A stretch of DNA of 64,000 nucleotides from Teredinibacter sp. KSP-S5-2 (GCF_032773895.1 NZ_CP120416.1:804001-868000); one strand, 5' to 3'; positions 18,850 to 28,433 are shown, numbered from the stretch's first letter. Numbers and translations are program-made. The notes: generated by a model not told the origin, from the letters alone.

Positions 18850-20937
18850 ATCGTCGGGGCGACACTGGGCAATGGCATTCAGGAATTGGCGCAATACAGT
18901 GCGGTCAATGGCCAGGCATTGCAGATAAGCGCACTGCGCAACCTGCAAGAGATACTGGATATCCAATACCAGATGTACGACGGCTTCGGCAATATTCTGC
19001 TGGAACACATGCAAAACGGCGCCGCCACCCCGGATATGGGCGATAAGGGCGGAAGCCACAACTACAGCGAATACTTTGTCTATGACGACCTGCACCGGTT
19101 AACCCACAGCAGTTTTAACAGCTTCAATGGCACCGGTCTTGATTACACCTACGACTCAGGCGGCAACCTGCTGAGTAAATCCGACTACGCCCGCAATTAC
19201 GACTACACCACCGGCACCAGCGGTGGTCCCAACGCGGTCAAACGGGTAGAGAAAATCCTCAAGCAACAGGACGGCACCACCCAATACCAATGGGCGAACT
19301 TCAGCTACGATGCCCGGGGGAATATGACCAGCGGCGATGGCTTAAGCCAAGCCATCTACAATGCCATGGACAAACCCACCTATATCGAGAAAGGCGGCGC
19401 GACCCTGAGTTTTGCCTATGGCCCCAGCCATATGCGTTACCGGCAAATCAAAGTCAAAGAAAATATAACCACCACCACACACTACGTGGGCAAGCTGTTT
19501 GAAAAGGAATACCGCGAAGAAAATGGTGTGACGCGGGAAAGCTGGCGGGCCTACATTGGCAGCACCGCAGTGGTCAGCCAGGACGACAGTGACGGTTTTG
19601 CCATCCGTTACCAGCACCGTGACCGGTTAGGCAGCGCGCGCACCTTCACCGATGAAGCCGGCAGCGTGGTAGCCCGACGAGACTACGACCCCTTTGGCAA
19701 ACCGCGCATGCCCGATGGCACCTTAAAAGAGGACCACTGGATGGCGGGTGTGCCCATGGAACCCATACTGGACGATCTGGACAGCGCCAAAACCCCGCGG
19801 GGCTTCACCGACCATGAACACCTGGATTCGGTGCAATACATACACATGAATGGCCGGGTATACGACTACAACCTGGGCCGGTTCCTGAGTGTGGACCCGT
19901 ACATCCAGAGCCCGGGTAATAGCCAAAGCATCAACCCCTACAGCTACATCATGAATAACCCATTAGCGGGGACGGATCCGACAGGGTATGTAGTGAGGGA
20001 GCTGCCGCCGAGTACGAATCAGGACGATATGATTGACGAGAGTGCTACCTATAACGTCGAATTTGACGTAGAGGGTGGAGGAACCAAAATAGTTTCTATG
20101 ACTGGGGCTCAGCTCAATAAAGTCAGTGGCATGCTGGCTAAAGAAGGGAAAGCAGGCTTAAAACTCTCTAACGGTGGTGGGAAAGAGGCTGGTGGTGTTC
20201 CCACAACGCTGACAACGGAAGGCGGCGGAAATTCAGCCGGAAGTACCAGTGATTTAGGCGGTTCTTCTCATGTTCAGTCATTAAAGCCGGGTGCATATCA
20301 CGGGCAAAATGACGCAGATGGAACTGAAAACATGACCATAGTTGGTCAGACCAGTGCCAGCACGACGATTATATACGGAGCGCGGATGCTTACGCTGGAT
20401 ATGATCAAAGGTGCTGGTACCCGATTGTATGGGATGAGTACAGCGGCTGCCAGAGTCTTAGTAACGGGGCAGGCAGCAGGCTTTTTGCTCCTAATGGGTT
20501 TACCGGCAAATATGCAGATTGGTGATGATGGAATGGAGCCGCCGGGAGAGTTGCCTTATGATATGCGTGGTCCGACTGGAGGCATGGTTTCTTCGGGTTC
20601 GCCTGGGGGGATGGGGGAAGATCCTGATGATGATGAATTTCAGCAAAGTGACTTTGTACCTACTGATCGCTTAGGGCCAAAGGCATATAGAAATCTAGTC
20701 AAAGATATATCAAAAAATGGATTAAAAAATACTGAAATAAAATATGTTGTTGAAGATGGTGTGCCTTATGTAGTGCATGGTAGCAATAGATTAAATGCTG
20801 CACGTCATCTTGGTATTACAGATCAATTAAAGTTTACTAGAGTTAATTTGCCATTTAAAAATTACGTTAGCGCAAAAGACTTAACAAGGGTTCCTCCTCC
20901 GAAATTACATGGTTCCTCTATTAGGATGCAAAAGTAA
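18850..20937 (+). CDS. 5'-truncated rhs fragment with ParB-like toxin tip
   Basis: Homology with the intact rhs begins abruptly at 18850 (matching 13394) and runs through YD repeats and core to DPTGY at 19989. The first possible start is a TTG at 18886 without a ribosome site, so it is probably silent. The tip after 19989 ends in a ParB/sulfiredoxin-like domain: VPTDRLGPKAYRNLVKDI, then VVEDGVPYVVHGSNRLNAAR, the position of the ParB GxRRxxA box. ParB-like domains occur as nuclease or nucleotide-acting tips of polymorphic toxins. The core uses the DEAGSVVARRDYDPFG variant, shared with the fragment at 21510 but not with the intact gene. Confidence 0.85.
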   Translation: MVGATLGNGIQELAQYSAVNGQALQISALRNLQEILDIQYQMYDGFGNILLEHMQNGAATPDMGDKGGSHNYSEYFVYDDLHRLTHSSFNSFNGTGLDYTYDSGGNLLSKSDYARNYDYTTGTSGGPNAVKRVEKILKQQDGTTQYQWANFSYDARGNMTSGDGLSQAIYNAMDKPTYIEKGGATLSFAYGPSHMRYRQIKVKENITTTTHYVGKLFEKEYREENGVTRESWRAYIGSTAVVSQDDSDGFAIRYQHRDRLGSARTFTDEAGSVVARRDYDPFGKPRMPDGTLKEDHWMAGVPMEPILDDLDSAKTPRGFTDHEHLDSVQYIHMNGRVYDYNLGRFLSVDPYIQSPGNSQSINPYSYIMNNPLAGTDPTGYVVRELPPSTNQDDMIDESATYNVEFDVEGGGTKIVSMTGAQLNKVSGMLAKEGKAGLKLSNGGGKEAGGVPTTLTTEGGGNSAGSTSDLGGSSHVQSLKPGAYHGQNDADGTENMTIVGQTSASTTIIYGARMLTLDMIKGAGTRLYGMSTAAARVLVTGQAAGFLLLMGLPANMQIGDDGMEPPGELPYDMRGPTGGMVSSGSPGGMGEDPDDDEFQQSDFVPTDRLGPKAYRNLVKDISKNGLKNTEIKYVVEDGVPYVVHGSNRLNAARHLGITDQLKFTRVNLPFKNYVSAKDLTRVPPPKLHGSSIRMQK

Positions 20938-21434
20938 TGGCACTAACACACTTCAGATTTCATATTTTACCGAAAGGGGCTGTGTCTGACAGTCACGGTT
21001 CTCTATCCGGTAAGCTAAGTGAATATGCTGAGTATCATGAAACAATCCCTCCAGAGGGTGAGTTCGTTAACTACTGGAAAAACTATTCTATTTCAGACTT
21101 TGAGGCAGGAATAAGACATATCTTACCTAGAATCGACTCTTGGGGAGATGCTAGAGTCTATGGTTGTGAAAATAAAACTAAGGTCGAAATAGATGAAGAA
21201 GATGTGTTGGTGAAATTTGATGTTTTGAGTCCTGACTACAGATTGCTGAAGGAAATATATAAATTATCATTGAAGCATGAATGCGTAGTTGTGCTTAGTG
21301 AAAGTGGTTCTATCCTTGCTCTTATGAATTTTGATCAACTAGTTCAATCTTTACATGAATCAAAGGCATACAGGTTTTTACAGAGTCCAAATGATATTTT
21401 GGAAGAAATAAAACAAAAAAATACTAAGCATTAA
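20937..21434 (+). CDS. candidate cytosolic immunity protein for the ParB-like tip
   Basis: A 165-residue soluble protein whose ATG overlaps the stop of the tip gene by one base (TAATG), showing tight coupling. No signal peptide or membrane helix is present. Segments such as YWKNYSISDFEAGIRHILPRI and ECVVVLSESGSILALM suggest an alpha/beta protein. Position and coupling support immunity; the family is not recognised. Confidence 0.65.
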   Translation: MALTHFRFHILPKGAVSDSHGSLSGKLSEYAEYHETIPPEGEFVNYWKNYSISDFEAGIRHILPRIDSWGDARVYGCENKTKVEIDEEDVLVKFDVLSPDYRLLKEIYKLSLKHECVVVLSESGSILALMNFDQLVQSLHESKAYRFLQSPNDILEEIKQKNTKH

Positions 21435-21443
21435 AAAGAGAAG

Positions 21444-21509
21444 GTGTCCTTGGCGAATTGCTAATTCAAACCAAGGATGGAAGTTGGAAAAGTCGCAATA
21501 GCGGCTTTT
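21444..21509 (-). mobile_element. short IS end remnant at the joint of rhs fragment B
   Basis: TGTCCTTGGCGAATTGC and about 50 following bases match the IS terminus in decayed form. They run directly into rhs coding DNA. Confidence 0.65.
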
Positions 21510-23228
21510 CCACAAAACGGCGCTGACGCCTACAGTGAATACTATGTCTACGACAAACTGCATCGTTTAACCCAAAGCGGGTACAACGACTTTATCGGGG
21601 CCAGCATCGCCTACAGCTACAACGCCAGCGGCAACCTGCTGAGTAAATCCGACTACGCCCGCAACTACGACTACACCACCGGCACCAGCGGTGGGCCCAA
21701 TGCGGTCAAGCGGATTGAAAAAATCCTCAAACAGGCAAACGGCACCACCACCTACCAGTGGGAAAGCTTCAGCTACGATGCCCGGGGCAACATGCTCAGT
21801 GGTGATGGCTTAACCCAGGCGATCTACAACGCCATGGATAAACCCACAGAAATAAACAAAGACGGCGCATTACTGACCTTCGATTACGGCCCCAGCCAAA
21901 TGCGCTACCGGCAGGTGAAAAGCGACAACGGTGACACCACCACCACACGCTACATCGGCAAACTCTATGAAGAAGTGACCGAACAAACCAGCATCGGGTT
22001 AAAACAAAGCTGGCGGGCCTACATTGGCAGCACCGCAGTGGTCAGCCAGGACGACAGTGACGGTTTTGCCATCCGTTACCAGCACCGTGACCGGTTAGGC
22101 AGCGCGCGCACCTTCACCGATGAAGCCGGCAGCGTGGTAGCCCGACGAGACTACGACCCCTTTGGCAAACCGCGCATGCCCGATGGCACCTTAAAAGAGG
22201 ACCACTGGATGGCGGGCGTGCCCATGGAACCCATACTGGACGATCTGGACAGCGCCAAAACCCCGCGGGGCTTCACCGACCATGAACACCTGGATTCGGT
22301 GCAATACATACACATGAATGGCCGGGTATACGACTACAACCTGGGTCGGTTCTTAAGTGTGGACCCCTATGTGCAGGAGCCTGGAAACTCACAGGGCATT
22401 AACCCCTACAGCTACATTTTAAATAATCCATTAGCGGGGACGGATCCGACGGGGTATAGCGCTGTTGTAGAGAAACCACCGACGAAAAAACCGACTTCTA
22501 GGGAAATCTATGATGCAACCAGTAATCTTGGCGCGGCTAATGGCTACAAGGTGGAGTACAGTGGAAGTTCTTCGGGGGCGTTAAGTGGTCTGATCAAAAA
22601 GCTTTCGGGAAAATCAAATGGCGCATCCGGCAAGCAGGGGGTTACAGGAAGCCCATCCACACCGAAAGTGGCAGACGAAGAATCCAAGGTTCCGGAGACT
22701 AGGGCGCCTGAGGAGCCTTCATTGACAAAGCAAGAGCCAAGTGTCGAATTGACTAAAACTAAGGAGCCTAGACAGGGGGAGTCTGAAACAGCTACTATCC
22801 GGGAACCGTCACAAGAGGGTGGGGTTGATCAGGAAGGAATTCCTACGAAACTTAAATTACATATTGGTGACGAGCAGCCGAATAACAATACTGTCGTAAC
22901 CGATGGTAAAGGAGGCATGATGCCTCAATTAAGTACGAAAAGTATTCATTCGCCTAAAGTGATCCAGGATGCGATATTGGCTCATGAGGAACAGCACATA
23001 AAGGATTTCCTAGAGTATGGAACAAATTTGGACGTGCTTAAAGGACAGCCTGCTGGGAAGCAAATTTTATTTAGTCCAGCAACACAAAATAAAAATGTGC
23101 TCGAACGAAGGGGTTATAGAACTGAAATTAACTTCTTGAAAAATGCTTCTGTACATCCAGACCTTAAGTTAAGGGTAGATATGCGGTTGAATGATCTTGA
23201 AAATTTTTATAACAAGTACAGTGAATAG
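21477..23228 (+). CDS. 5'-truncated rhs fragment with HExxH metallopeptidase tip
   Basis: The frame starts inside an IS remnant and enters rhs sequence at about 21510 (NGADAYSEYYVYDKLHRL). It then runs through YD repeats and core to DPTGY at 22457. A Pro/Lys/Glu-rich linker leads to the hinge ATIREPSQEG and a toxin domain with AHEEQHIKDF, a zinc-binding HExxH, and a downstream ERRGYRTEINF that could give the third ligand. It is therefore predicted to be a metallopeptidase. The N-terminal YD sequence (for example LTQAIYNAMDKPTEINKDG) is more diverged from the intact gene than in fragment A. No ribosome site was seen. Confidence 0.82.
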   Translation: MEVGKVAIAAFPQNGADAYSEYYVYDKLHRLTQSGYNDFIGASIAYSYNASGNLLSKSDYARNYDYTTGTSGGPNAVKRIEKILKQANGTTTYQWESFSYDARGNMLSGDGLTQAIYNAMDKPTEINKDGALLTFDYGPSQMRYRQVKSDNGDTTTTRYIGKLYEEVTEQTSIGLKQSWRAYIGSTAVVSQDDSDGFAIRYQHRDRLGSARTFTDEAGSVVARRDYDPFGKPRMPDGTLKEDHWMAGVPMEPILDDLDSAKTPRGFTDHEHLDSVQYIHMNGRVYDYNLGRFLSVDPYVQEPGNSQGINPYSYILNNPLAGTDPTGYSAVVEKPPTKKPTSREIYDATSNLGAANGYKVEYSGSSSGALSGLIKKLSGKSNGASGKQGVTGSPSTPKVADEESKVPETRAPEEPSLTKQEPSVELTKTKEPRQGESETATIREPSQEGGVDQEGIPTKLKLHIGDEQPNNNTVVTDGKGGMMPQLSTKSIHSPKVIQDAILAHEEQHIKDFLEYGTNLDVLKGQPAGKQILFSPATQNKNVLERRGYRTEINFLKNASVHPDLKLRVDMRLNDLENFYNKYSE

Positions 23229-23230
23229 TT

Positions 23231-23719
23231 ATGAATTATTATTGGATTAGATGCATATTTTGCAAAATGGTATTGTCTATGGCTGTTATAGCTAGTTCAC
23301 AAAATGGGTATAGCTCGGAAGAGGTAGATTCTTCGCCTTATGTTGTCGATGCGGTTGTTGTAAATGATAAAAGTGTAGAGCTTGAATTTAAGCTAAAAAA
23401 TAATTCGAAAGATAAGCTTATTTTTTATTCTGATCTTTTATCAAGAGACAATGTGGTCTTATATATATCAAAGTCAACAGCTTATGGTGGAATACTAGAA
23501 GAACTTGGCGCAATTGATGATCCAGATGTTGGTCGAATTGAAATTAAAAGTGGGGAATCTTATAGCTCAAAGCTGAATTTAGAACGAATTTTTCCTTCTA
23601 TTCGAAAAGAGTTGGCTAAGAAAGAACTGCTTTTATTTTGGTCTACGGAAGTTAAGACTGTGGACGGTAAATTTTCCAATAGGTTTGGGGGCTACCTTAG
23701 TTTAAATAAAAACAAATAG
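23231..23719 (+). CDS. candidate exported immunity protein for the HExxH tip
   Basis: A 162-residue protein beginning two bases after the tip stop. An N-terminal hydrophobic signal (KMVLSMAVIASSQNG) predicts export. The mature part looks like an all-beta, immunoglobulin-like domain (VELEFKLKNNSKDKLIFYS, IEIKSGESYSSKL, LLLFWSTEV). Small beta-sandwich inhibitors of peptidases are known (for example the BsuPI type), so direct inhibition of the tip is plausible but inferred. Confidence 0.62.
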   Translation: MNYYWIRCIFCKMVLSMAVIASSQNGYSSEEVDSSPYVVDAVVVNDKSVELEFKLKNNSKDKLIFYSDLLSRDNVVLYISKSTAYGGILEELGAIDDPDVGRIEIKSGESYSSKLNLERIFPSIRKELAKKELLLFWSTEVKTVDGKFSNRFGGYLSLNKNK

Positions 23720-23743
23720 GGACAGTCCCTAATTAAATAAACC

Positions 23744-23759
23744 AAGCCCTGGCCTAAAC
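23744..23759 (+). other. half of a terminator, cut by the IS end
   Basis: AAGCCCTGGCCTAAACC repeats the 5' arm and loop of the hairpins at 15692 and 16604. At 23760 the IS end begins and the 3' arm is missing. This marks the left joint of the second copy of the 2.8-kb duplication. Confidence 0.6.
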
Positions 23760-24458
23760 CCTGTCCTTGGCGAATTGCTAATTCAACCTAAAGATGGGAG
23801 ATGAAAGAGGCCTCGACAGTGGCTTTCCCACGAGTAGTCAGAAAGCTTAAGCGTGTTTTTTGAGCAGTTTATGGGTGGCCTTTCCATTGTGGCCGAATGA
23901 CAGCGGTGTTGATTGTAGTAATGCTTAAATTGATCAAGCTTTTGTTGTAAATCCCGCCTGTTCCAGAAGAGCGTCTGATCGAGTAATTCCCTTCTAACTG
24001 TTCCGATTACGCGTTCAATAAACGGGTGGGATGTGGGCACACAAGGAATGGACTTTACTTCTTCTATCTCCAGTATCCGCAAGTTTGCTTTCCAGCGATG
24101 GAATTGAAATAACGGATCATTATCGGAGCTTAGATAGTTAGGCAATGTTTGTTTACTTTGTATCTGGTTAAACATACGGCATGCCGCTACGCCATTTAGA
24201 TCGCCAGCATGAACAGCAAAGCCAACAATGCGACGGGTGAACTGATCCATGACCAGCATTACCCAGTGGCTTTTTAGCGTGGCCGATTCGCACCGGAAAA
24301 AATCCGTACTCCATAGGCTGTCCTTGCTATGGCCTAAAAAGGTTAGCCACGAAGGGCCAGTGTTATCGCCATTTGGTTTGTGGTATCTGAATAAAACGCG
24401 TCGAACAATATCTTTATTAATTGCTAAACCAAACGCCAGATTAATTTGTTGAGCAATA
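23760..24458 (-). mobile_element. truncated insertion sequence, copy 2
   Basis: Identical to 16735-17433, including the break point into rhs core DNA. It is part of the 2.8-kb direct duplication. Confidence 0.85.
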
Positions 24459-24604
24459 ACCCCTTTAAATAACCCATTAGCGGGGACCGATCCGACGGGG
24501 TATGCGGCGGAGAAAGAGGAACCACCGCCTCCTGAGCTTGAGAAGTATGCACGTGAAGAATATGGTAATTTACAAGGTGTTGTTACCATGTCGGATGGAA
24601 GCAT
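23783..24604 (-). pseudogene. truncated transposase chimera, copy 2
   Basis: The translation is identical to that of 16758-17579: antisense rhs residues followed by the C-terminal catalytic part of the transposase. Presumed inactive. Confidence 0.8.
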
Positions 24605-25406
24605 GGTTGCTGTTTATGAAAATGGTGCGGCGCAGTTAGATATTAAATCTGATGGAAAGGGTGGTTATTCGAAGTCCGATATTGGGAGTCAATCTGCAAC
24701 GAATAGTCAGGCTGCTCGGTTAACTGGTGCAATAAACAGTAATAGCCCAAAACAGAGTGGAGGTGGCCTTGGATCATTCCTTTACGGAATGGGCAAAGGG
24801 TTTGTTAAAGATACCCTTCACAGCGCGCATACTTATATCACAGGCGTTTCTCCAGAAGAGCAAGGAGATCCCACTGGAATTGGAGCAAACAATAATGCAG
24901 AGCAGGCTGGTTTAGAAACATATGAAGATAATAAACTTGTAATAAATTTAACCTTAGCTGCGTTGCCTACGTCTAGAGCAACTCTTTCTAAATTCGGGAA
25001 AGCATCCACAAAGGCTGATGATGTTGCAGATTCTACTGTCGAACTAGCTGAACAACTCAAATTGAGTCCAACAAAGCAAAGAGAGCTGTTAAGAAAGGCT
25101 ATGGGGTCCGAAGGATCGTGGAAAGTTGCTCACCATGTTATTCCTTTGGAGGCCATTAAGCGTTTTCCAGAGCTAATGAAAAAGGCAGCTAAGGGCGGTT
25201 TTAATATTAATGGGAAAAATAATGGGGCTTTATTGGGGCGTGCTGATCATATTGGAGGGCATCCGGTATATAACAAAGCTGTAATGGAGCAGTTAGGTAG
25301 AATCAGTCCTAATTTAAGTCCAGCGAGGACAGCAAAAGAAATGCAGAAAGCATCTAATACACTTCAAAATGAAATTCAGAACAGTACTTTTGGTTCTTGG
25401 GGTTAG
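24459..25406 (+). CDS. orphan AHH nuclease tip, copy 2
   Basis: An exact duplicate of the AHH tip at 17434-18381, 7025 bases downstream; the first ATG is at 24588. The lack of any difference means the duplication is very recent or is kept identical by conversion. Confidence 0.85.
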   Translation, partial: TPLNNPLAGTDPTGYAAEKEEPPPPELEKYAREEYGNLQGVVTMSDGSMVAVYENGAAQLDIKSDGKGGYSKSDIGSQSATNSQAARLTGAINSNSPKQSGGGLGSFLYGMGKGFVKDTLHSAHTYITGVSPEEQGDPTGIGANNNAEQAGLETYEDNKLVINLTLAALPTSRATLSKFGKASTKADDVADSTVELAEQLKLSPTKQRELLRKAMGSEGSWKVAHHVIPLEAIKRFPELMKKAAKGGFNINGKNNGALLGRADHIGGHPVYNKAVMEQLGRISPNLSPARTAKEMQKASNTLQNEIQNSTFGSWG

Positions 25407-25424
25407 AAAGTTTAGGTTTAAATT

Positions 25425-25844
25425 ATGAATGATAAGAGCTTAGGTGATTGGAAAGATTTTATTAAAGCAGTTGTTGCTTTGTACGAAAAGGGAAGAAGTG
25501 AGCAGGATATATCTTCTGAATACAGTGGTTGTAGTGTCGCTTGGAAGGGGATTGTTTCTGATATAAAACTAGATGAGGAGTTTTCTCCTGGAATTGCAAT
25601 GTCTATGGAGCCTGAAACAACCCCAATGTCAAAGGGGAAAGTCTTAAGGTCTGACCATCTATTTTTAAACGTAGATGAAAATACATCTGCTAGTTGGAAA
25701 GGTTGCAGTATTGGTGATAGTGTTAGCTTTACAGCTACTATATCAAAGGCTTCTGGGCCTTTTCCTGAAATACAATTATCTGAAGATGATGAAGATCCAG
25801 AAGTTTTATTAATGATTGGTTTGTATGGTTGTCAGAAAAAATAA
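25425..25844 (+). CDS. candidate immunity protein for the AHH tip, copy 2
   Basis: An exact duplicate of the 139-residue soluble protein at 18400-18819, keeping the 18-base spacing to its tip. Confidence 0.65.
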   Translation: MNDKSLGDWKDFIKAVVALYEKGRSEQDISSEYSGCSVAWKGIVSDIKLDEEFSPGIAMSMEPETTPMSKGKVLRSDHLFLNVDENTSASWKGCSIGDSVSFTATISKASGPFPEIQLSEDDEDPEVLLMIGLYGCQKK

Positions 25845-25874
25845 AACAATAGGGGATAGACCCAATTAGTCACA

Positions 25875-27968
25875 ATCGTCGGGGCGACACTGGGCAATGG
25901 CATTCAGGAATTGGCGCAATACAGTGCGGTCAATGGCCAGGCATTGCAGATAAGCGCACTGCGCAACCTGCAAGAGATACTGGATATCCAATACCAGATG
26001 TACGACGGCTTCGGCAATATTCTGCTGGAACACATGCAAAACGGCGCCGCCACCCCGGATATGGGCGATAAGGGCGGAAGCCACAACTACAGCGAATACT
26101 TTGTCTATGACGACCTGCACCGGTTAACCCACAGCAGTTTTAACAGCTTCAATGGCACCGGTCTTGATTACACCTACGACTCAGGCGGCAACCTGCTGAG
26201 TAAATCCGACTACGCCCGCAATTACGACTACACCACCGGCACCAGCGGTGGTCCCAACGCGGTCAAACGGGTAGAGAAAATCCTCAAGCAACAGGACGGC
26301 ACCACCCAATACCAATGGGCGAACTTCAGCTACGATGCCCGGGGGAATATGACCAGCGGCGATGGCTTAAGCCAAGCCATCTACAATGCCATGGACAAAC
26401 CCACCTATATCGAGAAAGGCGGCGCGACCCTGAGTTTTGCCTATGGCCCCAGCCATATGCGTTACCGGCAAATCAAAGTCAAAGAAAATATAACCACCAC
26501 CACACACTACGTGGGCAAGCTGTTTGAAAAGGAATACCGCGAAGAAAATGGTGTGACACGGGAAAGCTGGCGGGCCTACATTGGCAGCACTGCAGTGGTC
26601 AGCCAGGACGACAGTGACGGTTTTACTATCCGTTACCAACACAAAGACCGGTTAGGCAGTGCACGTACCTTCACCGATGCAAACGGCCTGGTGGTGGCAC
26701 AACGGGACTACGACCCGTTTGGTAAACCGCGAGAAGCCGATGGCAGCCTGAAAGAAAATGTCTGGTTAGGCGGTGGTGAACAACAGCGCCCCATATTGGG
26801 CGACGAAGCCGATGCCAAAACCCGACGTGGCTTTACCGACCATGAACATCTGGATGATGTGGAGTATATACACATGAACGGCCGGGTATATGATTACAAC
26901 CTGGGTCGGTTCTTAAGTGTGGACCCCTATGTGCAGGAGCCTGGAAACTCACAGGGCATTAACCCCTACAGCTACATTTTAAATAACCCATTAGCGGGGA
27001 CGGATCCGACGGGGTATGCGGCTGTTAAAGAAGAGCCTCCAAGTTGTGGCTTAGGAAATTGTTATACGATTGATTTTACAGGGAGGGAGTCGAAGCAGAA
27101 TTATACAAATGTATCGGTCACCAAAGCCGATGGATCGACGGTTAACACAAAGATGTATACGAAGGATGCATTGGCTATCCAATCAGGTGTGGATGCAAAC
27201 GGAGCGGTGAAAGCGAATTTTGATAGCAAAGGGAGATTGAGTGGGTTAAGCGGAGTTAGTTCAAGTGATCTTGGCTCGCAAACATCGCTGACCCAAGGCC
27301 AACAGGAATTTTCATATGAATTTAATTACTCTATCTTGAGTGATAAAGAGTCAGGTGTTGGATTTAATACATTTACTGAATCTGGACAAGGGGAGTTTGA
27401 AAAAGCTACTATCCGAGAGCCGTCACAGGAGGGAATGACTGCCGAGGAATATCTTGCTGCCGTCGAGAATGGACTTTGGAATAACGCTCCAATACTTGAT
27501 GGATTATCAAGTAATGCAGCCGTTAGAAATGCAACCAAAAAAGTTAATTCAGCTTCATCTTCTTCCTCTGGTGATGTGATTTCTGATCCGCGTTATATAG
27601 CTTTTTTGAAAGCAATTTCAAAAGCTACCGCTAATGCGGGTATTCCAATAGAGGGAGAGAAATTTTTAGCGATGGCGTTAAATTCCGATGGTCAGGTGGT
27701 TGTAACAAATATTGGAATATTGCCTGGACAAGGTGGAAAGATCACATCTCTCCTGCAAGGCGCAGGGGCAATAGCCCATGTACATCCCTCCTATATTAGA
27801 CCTCAGCGGCCGCAGATGGGGGATCACAGTTCTGTCAAATTTAGAGGTGTTTCAAGTTTTGTAATTGGTCACCGAGGCTCTGAATTGTGGGAGGTCGGAA
27901 GGATAGATGGAAAATATAAATATAGGACTGTCCATAAAGACGAGCCTGGCAGCTGGAAGAAATACTAA
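25875..27968 (+). CDS. 5'-truncated rhs fragment with JAMM-like metal-binding tip
   Basis: Up to 26557 this is an exact copy of 18850-19532. Beyond that point it switches to the core variant of the intact gene (DANGLVVAQRDYDPFG), then near 26905 to the variant of fragment B (YVQEPGNSQGINPYSY), ending at DPTGY at 27017. The tip carries the hinge ATIREPSQEG and a C-terminal domain with GAIAHVHPSYIRPQRPQMGD. This is an HxHP...D arrangement like JAMM/MPN metallopeptidases or DUF4329 tips, with a candidate upstream Glu in PIEGEKFLAMAL. The first TTG is at 25911; no ribosome site was seen. Confidence 0.8.
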   Translation: MVGATLGNGIQELAQYSAVNGQALQISALRNLQEILDIQYQMYDGFGNILLEHMQNGAATPDMGDKGGSHNYSEYFVYDDLHRLTHSSFNSFNGTGLDYTYDSGGNLLSKSDYARNYDYTTGTSGGPNAVKRVEKILKQQDGTTQYQWANFSYDARGNMTSGDGLSQAIYNAMDKPTYIEKGGATLSFAYGPSHMRYRQIKVKENITTTTHYVGKLFEKEYREENGVTRESWRAYIGSTAVVSQDDSDGFTIRYQHKDRLGSARTFTDANGLVVAQRDYDPFGKPREADGSLKENVWLGGGEQQRPILGDEADAKTRRGFTDHEHLDDVEYIHMNGRVYDYNLGRFLSVDPYVQEPGNSQGINPYSYILNNPLAGTDPTGYAAVKEEPPSCGLGNCYTIDFTGRESKQNYTNVSVTKADGSTVNTKMYTKDALAIQSGVDANGAVKANFDSKGRLSGLSGVSSSDLGSQTSLTQGQQEFSYEFNYSILSDKESGVGFNTFTESGQGEFEKATIREPSQEGMTAEEYLAAVENGLWNNAPILDGLSSNAAVRNATKKVNSASSSSSGDVISDPRYIAFLKAISKATANAGIPIEGEKFLAMALNSDGQVVVTNIGILPGQGGKITSLLQGAGAIAHVHPSYIRPQRPQMGDHSSVKFRGVSSFVIGHRGSELWEVGRIDGKYKYRTVHKDEPGSWKKY

Positions 27969-27980
27969 GGGGTAACGACG

Positions 27981-28421
27981 ATGATTAAATTTTTATATTT
28001 GTTATTTGTTGGATTAATGATATCAGTCGGGGCTTGTGCAGAAACTAGCTGGAAAAATCATGTGTTAGTCTTGGCGAAACCCATAAAGGTTGAGTTCAAA
28101 GAGGATCTTTCTTCTGTAGACGAGGTTTATAGTGGAGAACTTTATAGCGTTAAAATGAAAGCTTTAAATGTTATTAAGGGAAGCCTTAGGGAAAAAACTT
28201 TTACAGTTGATTTATTTGCTTCCCATATAAGTCTTCTGAAGAATAAGAAAAGACTTTACGTATTAATTGAAAAAAATGGTGGTTCCCTGGTCGGGGTTTC
28301 ATGGGCCTCTGAACAGAAAGTTGTGTGCTTTCCAAATGGGGCCGTTGAGGACTCAAGCATAATTGAAAGCTTTAGAATTAAAGATGAATACCTGAAATCT
28401 GTATGCCTGCCTATTGAGTAG
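27981..28421 (+). CDS. candidate exported immunity protein (NTR-like beta-barrel?) for the JAMM-like tip
   Basis: A 146-residue protein 12 bases after the tip gene with an AAGGGG site. A signal peptide (FLYLLFVGLMISVGACA) predicts periplasmic location. The core pattern, ALNVIKGSLREKTFTV followed by a strand (KRLYVLIEK) and late cysteines, resembles the netrin/TIMP-like OB-fold proteins at 33118 and 37018. The fold assignment is from pattern only. Position supports immunity. Confidence 0.6.
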   Translation: MIKFLYLLFVGLMISVGACAETSWKNHVLVLAKPIKVEFKEDLSSVDEVYSGELYSVKMKALNVIKGSLREKTFTVDLFASHISLLKNKKRLYVLIEKNGGSLVGVSWASEQKVVCFPNGAVEDSSIIESFRIKDEYLKSVCLPIE

Positions 28422-28433
28422 TAAACTTTGTAG

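Noticed and set aside
18841-18850. Further copy of the TCACAAGAGGG hinge at the start of rhs fragment A
   Set aside because: Only AGTCACAA matches; the following bases already belong to the rhs YD sequence, so this is a chance match.
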